Shown here in pieces: positions 42,123 through 49,948 of a DNA stretch of 64,000 bases. A model generated the notes under the pieces. The model did not search any database and had not been told where the DNA came from. It saw only the letters and a program-made list of their open reading frames with translations. Positions within the stretch are counted from its first letter, which is position 1. Each line of letters begins with the position of its first letter. Origin of the DNA: Chitinophagales bacterium (GTDB lineage Bacteria; Bacteroidota; Bacteroidia; Chitinophagales; Chitinophagaceae); the NCBI GenBank assembly GCA_020636505.1, contig JACJXR010000011.1, positions 8,957-72,956 on the forward strand, in the 5' to 3' direction. The translations under genes and the position numbers were made by a program.

Positions 42123-43364
42123 ATGCAATTATCTTTTACTGGCCCCCAGTCCTTTTACAACGGAATAAGCGCTGTGCAGGAAGCATTGAGCAGAGAAGTG
42201 CGAAAGGTTGTCAACGAGCCGCAACCGGGTATAAACGTTCCGTTCAACAAGCCTTACCTAACAGGTAACGAGCATAAGTACATTAAAAGAGTACTGTCGT
42301 CAGGCAAACTTAGTGGAAATAACGAGTTTACTCGTAAATGCGAAGAGTACTTCAAGGTGCACTATGGTGCTAAGGAGTGTTTCCTTACATCATCATGTAC
42401 CGATGCATTGGAGATGTCTGCGGTACTGTTGGATATTCAAGATGGAGATGAAGTGATAGTTCCTTCATATACATTCGTGTCCACAGCCATTGCATTTCTC
42501 ATGCGTGGGGCAAAAGTGATTTTTGCTGACAGTAGGGAAGACCATCCGGGTATAGATGAAAGCAAGCTTGAATCGCTTATCACAGATAAGACCAAAGCCA
42601 TAGTTGTGGTTCATTACGGTGGTGTGGCTTGCGATATGGATATGGTGATGGATATTGCTGAGAAGCATGGTGTTTATGTGGTGGAAGATGCCGCGCAAGC
42701 CATTGATGGTTATTACAAGGAGAGGCCGTTGGGAACAATCGGTCATATGGCTACGTTCTCGTTTCACGAAACCAAGAATATCATATCAGGAGAGGGTGGT
42801 ATGCTTGTTGTCAATGACGATAGGTTCATAGACCGTGCCGAAATAATACGTGAGAAGGGTACAGACCGTACTAAATTCCTTAGAGGTGAAATAAACAAGT
42901 ACGGATGGGTAGACATAGGCTCATCATATTTGCCAAGTGATTATACAGCAGCATTCTTATATGCACAGTTGGAACAGTTGCCATTGATACAGGAAAACAG
43001 ACTGAATATATGGCAACGATACCACAACGAGTTGCAAGAGCTGGAGGCATTGGGACATGTTATGCTCCCGGCTGTTCCCGAATATGCCAAGCATAATGCT
43101 CATATATTCTACTTGGTATTGCCCGATCTTCAACAAAGAGAAGCCCTCCGCAATTATCTGAAATCTGAGGGTGTGTCGGCTGTATTCCATTACAACCCAC
43201 TGCATTCGTCAAAGTACTATAAGCAAAAGCATGATGGTCGGGAGTTGGTGAATTGTGATAAGTACGACGATTGTCTGCTTCGTTTGCCGATGTATGCAGG
43301 AATGTCTCTTGGTGAGCAGAAGACAGTCATCAATAAGATATGGCGCTTCTTTCTTGAAAAATAG
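42123..43364 (+). CDS. wecE: dTDP-4-amino-4,6-dideoxygalactose transaminase-like (WecE) PLP enzyme
   Basis: A 413-residue DegT/DnrJ/EryC1/StrS-family aminotransferase. The N-terminal body begins VPFNKPYLTGNEHKYI; SSCTDALEMSAVLLDIQDGD, VPSYTFVSTAIAFLMRGAKV, VVEDAAQAIDG and TFSFHETKNIISGEGGM (with the PLP-binding lysine) agree with WecE/RffA. It transfers an amino group to a nucleotide-linked 4-keto-6-deoxyhexose for surface glycans. WecE proteins normally start at the VPFNKP block; here about 38 extra residues precede it. A GTG inside this extension is an alternative start. Close relatives such as FdtB cannot be excluded. Confidence 0.87.
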   Translation: MQLSFTGPQSFYNGISAVQEALSREVRKVVNEPQPGINVPFNKPYLTGNEHKYIKRVLSSGKLSGNNEFTRKCEEYFKVHYGAKECFLTSSCTDALEMSAVLLDIQDGDEVIVPSYTFVSTAIAFLMRGAKVIFADSREDHPGIDESKLESLITDKTKAIVVVHYGGVACDMDMVMDIAEKHGVYVVEDAAQAIDGYYKERPLGTIGHMATFSFHETKNIISGEGGMLVVNDDRFIDRAEIIREKGTDRTKFLRGEINKYGWVDIGSSYLPSDYTAAFLYAQLEQLPLIQENRLNIWQRYHNELQELEALGHVMLPAVPEYAKHNAHIFYLVLPDLQQREALRNYLKSEGVSAVFHYNPLHSSKYYKQKHDGRELVNCDKYDDCLLRLPMYAGMSLGEQKTVINKIWRFFLEK

Positions 43365-43458
43365 GTAGCCCAGACATTTTGTACCGTCTTTATTTTCATA
43401 AGGGCTGATTTCTTTGCGTATCATGTGTATTTTTACAGCTTATCTGTAAATGCCGTAA

Positions 43459-44376
43459 ATGAATATTACACTTAAGAACTTCCTTAGAAAGATAACGGAG
43501 AAGCTTCAGAAGGACGAACAGAAGATATTGATGCTTTTGGGGCAAATGAGAGCCAATGAAGTCAAGGGCAAAAGTTCCATTGATAAATTGGAAGATGTTG
43601 AGTTCAAGGTATTCTCTCAATGGGGTGAGGATGGCATTCTTCAATACCTGATTTCAAAGATCGATATTCCCAATAAAGTATTTGTTGAGTTTGGCGTAGA
43701 GAACTATTTGGAATCGAACACTCGTTTTCTGCTGATGAACGACAATTGGAGTGGGGTCGTCATCGACGGTTCCAAATCCAATGTGAATTTCATTAAGACT
43801 GATGATATATACTGGAGATACGATATTACAGCAATAGAGGCCTTTATTACCACAGACAATATCAATCAGCTTATAGGAGATAATGTGGGTGTTGAAGACA
43901 TAGGCATCTTGAGTGTAGATATAGATGGTAATGACTATTGGGTGCTTAATGCCATAAATGTGGTTAAGCCACGTATCCTTATTTGCGAGTACAATAACAT
44001 CTTTGGACCTGAGCATGCTGTTACCGTTCCATACAATCCAAGTTTTGTTCGTAGGAATGCACATTACTCCGACCTTTATTTCGGTGCTTCACTAAAAGCT
44101 TTTTACGACTTGGCTAAAGAGAAAGGGTATACGTTTGTAGGCACCAACTCCGCTGGGATGAATGCTTTCTTTGTAAGGAACGACCTTGCAGCATCTTTTA
44201 AGGCTTGTACTCCCGAAGAAGTGTATCAGCCTTCGAAGACAAGGGAGTCGAGGGATAAGACCGGTAAACTTAGCTTCTTATCAGGTACGGATAGAATTAA
44301 AGAGATAAAAGACATGCATGTCTATGATGTATCCGCAAAGAAGGAACGACAGATAAAAGACATCTTTGGACTATAA
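43459..44376 (+). CDS. Methyltransferase-fold protein, FkbM-like
   Basis: A 305-residue protein. A helical N-terminus is followed by FSQWGEDGILQYLI, KVFVEFGVENYLESNTRFLL (motif I-like: FVEFGxxN), GVVIDGSKSNVNFI (acidic residue after strand 2) and GILSVDIDGNDYWVLNAI, where FkbM proteins have their KxDxEG-type motif. This pattern recurs in hypothetical proteins inside surface-glycan loci. The glycine-rich SAM loop is atypical, so catalysis is likely but not certain. It follows the WecE-type gene by 94 bases and may share its pathway. A strong terminator closes the unit. Confidence 0.7.
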   Translation: MNITLKNFLRKITEKLQKDEQKILMLLGQMRANEVKGKSSIDKLEDVEFKVFSQWGEDGILQYLISKIDIPNKVFVEFGVENYLESNTRFLLMNDNWSGVVIDGSKSNVNFIKTDDIYWRYDITAIEAFITTDNINQLIGDNVGVEDIGILSVDIDGNDYWVLNAINVVKPRILICEYNNIFGPEHAVTVPYNPSFVRRNAHYSDLYFGASLKAFYDLAKEKGYTFVGTNSAGMNAFFVRNDLAASFKACTPEEVYQPSKTRESRDKTGKLSFLSGTDRIKEIKDMHVYDVSAKKERQIKDIFGL

Positions 44377-44377
44377 A

Positions 44378-44407
44378 AAAAGCCACACTCTACAGTGTGG
44401 CTTTTTT
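44378..44407. terminator. Bidirectional terminator between methyltransferase-like gene and fhs
   Basis: AGCCACACT (44381-44389) and AGTGTGGCT (44394-44402) form a perfect nine-pair stem flanked by A-run and T-run, giving intrinsic termination on both strands. Confidence 0.9.
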
Positions 44408-44424
44408 GTTGAATATCCATCCTT

Positions 44425-46092
44425 TTAGCTTAGTCCGTCTATTTCACCATTCACAAGTTTGATATGTTGTGCTTGCGGTACTTTCGGTAAGCCAGGCATA
44501 CGCATGATATCTCCCGCTACTGCTACAATGAACCCTGCACCGGCATTGATGACAACGTCACGAATGGTGATGTTGAAACCTGTCGGAGCATTTACCTTCT
44601 TCGGGTCGTCGCTGAACGAATATTGTGTTTTGGCGATACATATTGGGAAGCTGCCATAGCCTGCTTCTTCAAACTTCTTAAGTTTGGTAAGCGTTCCTGC
44701 ACCGAAGCTCACACCGTCTGCTCGGTATATTTTGGTGGCTATTTTTTCAATTTTGGAACGAAGACTGTCTGTATCGTCGTATGTGAAGTTGATGTCTTTG
44801 GAAGGATTGTTCTCAATAACATCCACAACTGTTTGTGCAAGTTCAGCAGCGCCTTTACCACCTTCGGCAAAACCGTTGTTGATGGCGAAGGCCACACCTT
44901 GTTCTTTACACCAATTGGTCAGGTGGTTAACTTCTTCGTCAGTATCGAAGTGGAACTTGTTGAAGGAAACAACCACGCTTTGGCCGAAGTTCTTCATGTT
45001 CTCTATATGACGCTGAAGGTTTGGTAACCCTGCTATCATGGCATCAAGGTTCGGCTTTTTGATGTCGTCTGCATGAACACCACCATGTAGTTTCAATGCA
45101 GATGTAGTCACAACTATGATTGTTGCTTTTGGTCTCAGTCCCGACATGCGGCATTTGATGTCCAAAAACTTCTCTGCTCCAAGGTCGCTACCGAAACCTG
45201 ATTCTGTAACCACATAGTCATTGCAGCTCATAGCCATTTTGGTGGCGATTACCGAGTTGCAACCATGTGCGATGTTAGCAAACGGTCCACCATGTATAAA
45301 GGCAGGTGTATTTTCTGTGGTTTGAACCAAGTTTGGCAAAATGGCCTCTCTCAGTAGCACTACTATCGATTCCGCAATACCAAGGTCTTTTACCGTCACA
45401 GGCGTTTTATCTCTTTTATGACCCAATACCACACGTTCTATACGTGCTTGTAGGTCCTCAACACTGTTTGCAAGGCAGAATAGGGCCATTATCTCTGATG
45501 CCGGAGTGATGTCGAAGCCTGTTTCCGTGGCAATACCGTTGGATATTCCTCCAAGACCAGTAACTACGTTACGTAGCGAGCGGTCGTTAACATCAAGCAC
45601 CCTACGCCATACTATTGTGTTTAGAGCATCTGTTGTATTTCTGTTTTGATACTGATAGTTGTCTAATAGAGCCGCTATCATATTATTGGCACAAGTAATG
45701 GCGTGCATATCACCTGTAAAGTGCAAGTTGATGTCCTCCATCGGCAATACCTGTGAGTATCCGCCGCCTGCTGCACCGCCTTTCATGCCAAAACATGGGC
45801 CTAAGCTTGGTTCACGTAGAGCTACAGCCGCTTTCTTACCTATATGGTTTAATCCGAGCGATGTCGCAACGCTTGTTACGGTTTTACCTACACCTGCTTT
45901 GTTAGGTGTTATCGCTGTAACCAAAATCAGGTTGCAGTTCTTTATTTTCTCTTCATTCAGGTAGCTGAGTGGCACTTTTGCCTTGGTTCTGCCGTAAGGA
46001 ATGATGTCTTCGGCTTTTATTCCCAATTGCTCAGCGATTTCCGCGATCGGCTTCAATTTGGCCGCCCTTGATATTTCGATGTCAGATAGCAT
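44425..46092 (-). CDS. fhs: Formate-tetrahydrofolate ligase
   Basis: A 555-residue enzyme that forms 10-formyl-THF from formate, THF and ATP. The N-terminus AAKLKPIAEIAEQLGI and IIPYGRTKAKV is the family signature. The ATP loop reads TPNKAGVGKTVTSVATSLGL, two residues longer than the usual TPAGEGKTT version. REPSLGPCFGMKGGAAGGGY, DMHAITCANN and FHFDTDEEV follow in order. The length is normal for Fhs. It is divergent from the secreted protein at 46366. Confidence 0.96.
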   Translation of the reverse strand: MLSDIEISRAAKLKPIAEIAEQLGIKAEDIIPYGRTKAKVPLSYLNEEKIKNCNLILVTAITPNKAGVGKTVTSVATSLGLNHIGKKAAVALREPSLGPCFGMKGGAAGGGYSQVLPMEDINLHFTGDMHAITCANNMIAALLDNYQYQNRNTTDALNTIVWRRVLDVNDRSLRNVVTGLGGISNGIATETGFDITPASEIMALFCLANSVEDLQARIERVVLGHKRDKTPVTVKDLGIAESIVVLLREAILPNLVQTTENTPAFIHGGPFANIAHGCNSVIATKMAMSCNDYVVTESGFGSDLGAEKFLDIKCRMSGLRPKATIIVVTTSALKLHGGVHADDIKKPNLDAMIAGLPNLQRHIENMKNFGQSVVVSFNKFHFDTDEEVNHLTNWCKEQGVAFAINNGFAEGGKGAAELAQTVVDVIENNPSKDINFTYDDTDSLRSKIEKIATKIYRADGVSFGAGTLTKLKKFEEAGYGSFPICIAKTQYSFSDDPKKVNAPTGFNITIRDVVINAGAGFIVAVAGDIMRMPGLPKVPQAQHIKLVNGEIDGLS

Positions 46093-46211
46093 ATGTGTTA
46101 ACTGTATTTTGAATTTTCAGACGGACGAATATATTAATTATAAGCAGAAAAACTATATCAAATCCCTGTAAACAATGGTTTTGGGGGCAATTTTCATGTG
46201 TTTGAGTTTGT

Positions 46212-46277
46212 TAACGAGTTGTTACTCGGTTGCAAATTCGTGGTTAACAGAGGGCAAATATTCGTCCCGGTTTGCCC
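46212..46277. promoter_or_regulatory. Regulatory region with TAAC-N5-GTTA and GGGCAAA/TTTGCCC repeats
   Basis: TAACGAGTTGTTA (46212-46224) resembles the element at 42014. GGGCAAA (46252-46258) and TTTGCCC (46271-46277) form a second inverted repeat. CACCTTTG (46286-46293) is one base off a -7 box. The region lies between divergent fhs and the 46366 gene. Confidence 0.4.
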
Positions 46278-46365
46278 CCGTGTCGCACCTTTGTATTGTC
46301 ATCAACGACGAAACAATTTTAAAACAAACATTAACTCAAACAACTAACAAACAAAAACAACAATT

Positions 46366-46926
46366 ATGAAAAAGATCATCGCAATCGCAGTTTTCGCTTC
46401 TCTAGGTTTCGCAGCTAACGCTCAAAACCAGGCAAACCAAACAAGTTCAGCTTCTCAGACTACTAATCTGGTTCTTAGCAACGCAATCGAAATCACCTTC
46501 ACTGGTAACGGTTCTGCTACAGGTGCTGACGTGAACATTCCATTCACTACAGTTAACGATTACGCTAACGGTGTTGAGTCTGATGCTCAAGAATTGAAAG
46601 TACGTTCAAATAAGAATTTCTCAGTAGCTGTTAAAGCTAACGCTACCAACTTCTCATACACAGGTTACACTTCACCTGCTCCAACAATGCCTGTAAGCGG
46701 TGTTTTGGGAATCAAAGTAACTGCAAACGGTACAGGTGGTTCAATAGCCAACCCGTTCTCTAACAGTACATACGCTACTTTGAGCAGCTCTGACCAAGAT
46801 TTGATCACTACTGCAGACCGTGGTGGTAACCAAACTTTCAGTGTGAAGTACAAAGCAACTCCGGGTTTTGCATACCCTGCAGGTACTTACAGTGTAGATG
46901 TTGTTTACACTGCAACTCAAGAATAA
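46366..46926 (+). CDS. Secreted DUF4402-like protein, apparently highly expressed
   Basis: A 186-residue protein with a strong signal peptide (MKKIIAIAVFASLGFAANAQ). The mature part is made of Thr/Asn/Gly-rich strands (NAIEITFTGNGSATGADVNI and FAYPAGTYSVDVVYTATQE), with no cysteine, resembling DUF4402-type fimbrial or surface proteins. Codons are strikingly uniform (GCT, GTT, ACT, AAC, GGT) and the 5' leader is an A-rich stretch full of AACAAAC, both typical of abundant proteins in Bacteroidota. A bidirectional terminator follows. A structural surface role is inferred. Confidence 0.72.
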   Translation: MKKIIAIAVFASLGFAANAQNQANQTSSASQTTNLVLSNAIEITFTGNGSATGADVNIPFTTVNDYANGVESDAQELKVRSNKNFSVAVKANATNFSYTGYTSPAPTMPVSGVLGIKVTANGTGGSIANPFSNSTYATLSSSDQDLITTADRGGNQTFSVKYKATPGFAYPAGTYSVDVVYTATQE

Positions 46927-46952
46927 GATATATTGTCTCTCTCGGTTTAAAT

Positions 46953-46985
46953 AAAAAAGAGCAGCCTTCGTGGCTGCTCTTTTTA
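46953..46985. terminator. Bidirectional terminator after the secreted protein
   Basis: AGAGCAGCC (46958-46966) and GGCTGCTCT (46972-46980) pair perfectly, with A-run before and T-run after, so it can stop both the plus-strand gene and the OmpA operon. Confidence 0.9.
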
Positions 46986-47822
46986 TTTGGTTACAAAAAC
47001 ATCCACACGTCGATAGTAATCCTCTGTTTTACCTGCTGATATACTTTGAGTCTTGCCATATGCTACGGCTCTTTGAACTTTGTAGTTTTTGAAATTGTAT
47101 TGTTCCAAACGCCAACGTATGTACTCGACACGCTCCCCTGCAATAAGTACGGTTTCATTTTGGCCTATGTTGTGACCGCTTAAGCTGACGATGGAACCCG
47201 GATTCTGTTTCAAATATTCGGTAATACTGTTTATTACATCATTCATACCCTCTTTGAGTATGGTTCCTTCTTTGAAGAATATTTGCCAATTGGCAGTTCT
47301 GCTTGTATCAGCTCGTTTGGGTAATGAACCAAGTTGCTTTTCGTCAACAAAGGGGCCTATTTTACAAGACGGTTTGCCGCATTTGCATATCATTTTTGAT
47401 AAGTCGACTTTGACAGGAGTATTGGCAAACCCTCCAATAATAATATCAACACGTCTGTCTTCGGGATACCCTCTAGTATTTGTCTCATCTCTCGATACTT
47501 CTCCTTTGCCTGTAATTGTTTGAATGTTGTTGTGTGCAATGCCAAGTGTGGTAAGGTAATTTGCAGTATTATCTGCCCTAAGTTGTGATAGTGATTGATT
47601 TGACTGTTCGCTGCCTATGTAGTCTGCATACCCAATAATACCATATACTTGATTTGTTGGTAGGGCATTATTATATGCCATCGAATCCAGTGTGTGTATA
47701 GAGGCACTGTTCAGTATGGATTTGTTGAGGTCGAAATAGAGGTGTATGGTATCGTTTATGCTTTGTCCATATATATCAAGCTGAGAGAAGAAAATTAGAA
47801 TGATAATTAGTGACGACCTCAT
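46983..47822 (-). CDS. Double OmpA-domain protein (third of three)
   Basis: A 279-residue protein with a signal peptide (IIILIFFSQLDIYGQ). The first OmpA-like domain (about 20-130) contains IHLYFDLNKSILN, YGIIGYADYIGSEQSN and GYPEDRRVDIII. The second half (about 170-279) is a further but degraded OmpA-like domain: WQIFFKEGTILKE, IVSLSGHNIGQNE and YRRVDVFVTK. A cysteine cluster (MICKCGKPSCKIGP) lies between them. OmpA domains bind peptidoglycan through an Asp and Arg pair; the first domain keeps it (DRR), the second only in part. Last gene of a three-paralogue operon. Confidence 0.82.
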   Translation of the reverse strand: MRSSLIIILIFFSQLDIYGQSINDTIHLYFDLNKSILNSASIHTLDSMAYNNALPTNQVYGIIGYADYIGSEQSNQSLSQLRADNTANYLTTLGIAHNNIQTITGKGEVSRDETNTRGYPEDRRVDIIIGGFANTPVKVDLSKMICKCGKPSCKIGPFVDEKQLGSLPKRADTSRTANWQIFFKEGTILKEGMNDVINSITEYLKQNPGSIVSLSGHNIGQNETVLIAGERVEYIRWRLEQYNFKNYKVQRAVAYGKTQSISAGKTEDYYRRVDVFVTK

Positions 47823-47826
47823 ACGC

Positions 47827-48642
47827 TTATTTTTCTATGATCCTTATTGCTACACGTTTGTTGTTTTGGGGGTGTTGTTCCAACTCTTCGCATCCTCTGC
47901 CAAGGTATTTTAATCTTTCCTGAGGAATGCCGTTGCGTATAAGAAAGTCTTGCACTGCTTTGGCTCTTGCATCAGATAGCTCATATATTTCCTTCGCTGC
48001 TTCTCTTGGTGTCATTTTGTCTACGGCTTGTCTCTTTTTTATTGTTTGTAAAGAAGTCCATGAGCAATGTACATGTCCTTCTATCTGTATTTTTATTGTT
48101 GGTTTCTTCTGCAGAAACTCAAGTAGGGTCTTAAGTGCAGGTAAAGACTCGCTTAATATTCTGGCTTTACCTACTTCAAAAAACACATTTTCCAAGTCGA
48201 AAACTTCATCCGCTTTTACACCTTTTGATTGTATGTTTTTATCATCTTTGATAAACCCATGTACAATGTCTACTCGTCTGTCGGTAGGGTAGCCGTCCGT
48301 CCCCATTTGTTCTCTTTTGACTTCCCCTTTTCCTGAAACCGCTTGCAAGTTGTCTTTGGATATACCCAAAGTTGTTATGTATTCTGCAATGGTGTTAGCT
48401 CTTTTTAAGGACAATTCTTCGTTGGTTTGTTCATCTCCCAAGTAGTCTGTATAACCAATGATGCTGTATTTTTCAGTAGGGGACAGTATATCGTTGTAAG
48501 CCAGAGAGTCAAGATTATATGTAGCCTCTTTTGTCAACCGATGTTTACCCAGCTCAAAGTATATATGTATTGTATCCGATCGCATTTGCCCGAATGTATT
48601 AAGACTGCACATCAATAAGAGTAGGGTTACGGTTTTTTCCAT
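47827..48642 (-). CDS. Double OmpA-domain protein (second of three)
   Basis: A 271-residue protein. The signal peptide ends LNTFGQ. The first OmpA domain has IHIYFELGKHRLT, YSIIGYTDYLGDEQTN and GYPTDRRVDIVH. The second has VFFEVGKARILSES, IKIQIEGHVHCSW and the ending LKYLGRGCEELEQHPQNNKR, with the canonical NxR(R) motif. Both domains thus look able to bind peptidoglycan. It starts seven bases after the first paralogue and its stop lies four bases before the third. Confidence 0.87.
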   Translation of the reverse strand: MEKTVTLLLLMCSLNTFGQMRSDTIHIYFELGKHRLTKEATYNLDSLAYNDILSPTEKYSIIGYTDYLGDEQTNEELSLKRANTIAEYITTLGISKDNLQAVSGKGEVKREQMGTDGYPTDRRVDIVHGFIKDDKNIQSKGVKADEVFDLENVFFEVGKARILSESLPALKTLLEFLQKKPTIKIQIEGHVHCSWTSLQTIKKRQAVDKMTPREAAKEIYELSDARAKAVQDFLIRNGIPQERLKYLGRGCEELEQHPQNNKRVAIRIIEK

Positions 48643-48649
48643 ACGTAGA

Positions 48650-49486
48650 CTATTTGTCGATTATGCGTATTTCCACGCGACGGTTCATGTTTTCGTCCAT
48701 TGGTGTTCGTTCGGGTGATATCAACGGTTGTTTGTTACTCAACCCTTTGTAGGATAACCTGTCGCGGTCAATTCCTTTCTCTATCAGAAAGTTGTATACC
48801 TGCTTTGCTCTGTTTTCTGATAGTCTAAAGTCTTTGGAGTCGAAGTCGTATCCATCGTAAGTATTGGCTATGTGACAGCATATATGTCCTTCTATGCTTA
48901 TTTTTACTGTAGGATTATCCTTCAATATCAGGTATAATTGTACAAGTTGCTCCAATGATTCATCTCGTACGAAATGGCTTCCGGGTACAAAGAAAATCTT
49001 ATCTAATCTGATAGTTTCATTCTTTTTAACCTTTGCGATATCAATACCCTTCTTGGGAGGTCCCGGTTTTACATCAGGTTTGTTTTTTTTGGGCTTGAAA
49101 CCTCCGATGACAATATCAACCCGTCTGTCTTCAGGGTAGCCGTTCGCTTGTTCTTGTTCACGGCTTACTTCGCCTACACCTGTAACGGTTTCGATGTATT
49201 CTTCTTGGATGCCTAAGCCCAATAGGTAGTCTTTAACTGCGTTGGCCCTATTCTCAGAAAGTGTTACGTTGCTTGACTCTGTGCCCAAATAATCCGCATA
49301 ACCGATAATTCCATATTTCTTTTTGGGTATCAGTACGTCGTTGTAAGCCAGAGAATCAAGTTGTTGTTTTGCGTTGGAGTTCAGGTTATATACGGCAATG
49401 TCGAAATAAACTTTAATTGTGTCGGATTCTTTGGCACCTGCCTTTATGGACATTGAGATAAGGGCTATTAAGAGTATTCTATGCAT
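48650..49486 (-). CDS. Double OmpA-domain protein (first of three)
   Basis: A 278-residue protein whose signal peptide ends SMSIKAGA. The first OmpA domain reads IKVYFDIAVYNLN, YGIIGYADYLGTESSN and GYPEDRRVDIVI. A Pro/Lys-rich linker (KPKKNKPDVKPGPPKKG) separates it from the second domain, with IFFVPGSHFVRDES, KISIEGHICCHI and the ending MDENMNRRVEIRIIDK. The second domain keeps the complete NxxxxRRV binding motif. It is the first gene of the operon; the upstream 190 bases hold no obvious promoter. Confidence 0.87.
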   Translation of the reverse strand: MHRILLIALISMSIKAGAKESDTIKVYFDIAVYNLNSNAKQQLDSLAYNDVLIPKKKYGIIGYADYLGTESSNVTLSENRANAVKDYLLGLGIQEEYIETVTGVGEVSREQEQANGYPEDRRVDIVIGGFKPKKNKPDVKPGPPKKGIDIAKVKKNETIRLDKIFFVPGSHFVRDESLEQLVQLYLILKDNPTVKISIEGHICCHIANTYDGYDFDSKDFRLSENRAKQVYNFLIEKGIDRDRLSYKGLSNKQPLISPERTPMDENMNRRVEIRIIDK

Positions 49487-49622
49487 GTTACCGTCTTAAG
49501 TTACTAAGTTATAAAAAACAGTATATGTGCTACTATTTAAGCGATGGCATAAATAGGGTGATTTATCTTAAGCTGATGATATGTGTTTGTATAACGATAT
49601 GAAATAGATAATTATTATAAAA

Positions 49623-49653
49623 TAAAAATGCCGCTACTGGTTTGTAGCGGCAT
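49623..49653 (-). terminator. Terminator of the small lipoprotein gene
   Basis: ATGCCGCTAC (49628-49637) and GTAGCGGCAT (49644-49653) form a perfect ten-pair stem. On the minus strand it is followed by TTTTATTTTA. Otherwise I see no gene in 49487-49675. Confidence 0.88.
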
Positions 49654-49675
49654 GTATTTTCAGTGTTTTAAAGTA

Positions 49676-49873
49676 TTACTTTATCTCACAGTGTGCAGTA
49701 AGGCCAAACTCATTGCAGTTTCGCTGCGCTTCTGTTCTGCTTTTTGCAACTACATCTTTCGTCTCAATTTTGCCGTAGATAGAGGTGCATTCGCATGTGT
49801 ATGCTTTGCTGCAAGATGAGAATGAGGCGGCAATGAATACACCGGTGCAAACAAATAGAATTAGTTTCTTCAT
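49676..49873 (-). CDS. Small cysteine-containing lipoprotein
   Basis: A 65-residue protein with a lipoprotein signal (FIAASFSSCSK, lipobox Cys at about residue 21). The mature part is only about 45 residues, with four further cysteines (YTCECTSIYG, RNCNEFG, TAHCEIK) that could form two disulfides in the periplasm. Small lipoproteins of this type are frequent in Bacteroidota; I do not know the function. It has its own terminator. Confidence 0.72.
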   Translation of the reverse strand: MKKLILFVCTGVFIAASFSSCSKAYTCECTSIYGKIETKDVVAKSRTEAQRNCNEFGLTAHCEIK

Positions 49874-49948
49874 ATGGTATAATGCTTTTAGCTATATCGT
49901 ACTATTATCAAATGTAATAAAAAATCAAATTTTCATAGCCTAAAACTT

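Noticed and set aside
46175..46369. Small lipoprotein-like reading frame (contains LLTSCYSV) before the secreted protein
   Set aside because: Its second half is the A-rich untranslated leader of the 46366 gene, and the lipobox-like part comes from the inverted-repeat regulatory DNA; a similar chance LTSCYSV appears in the related DNA at 42032.
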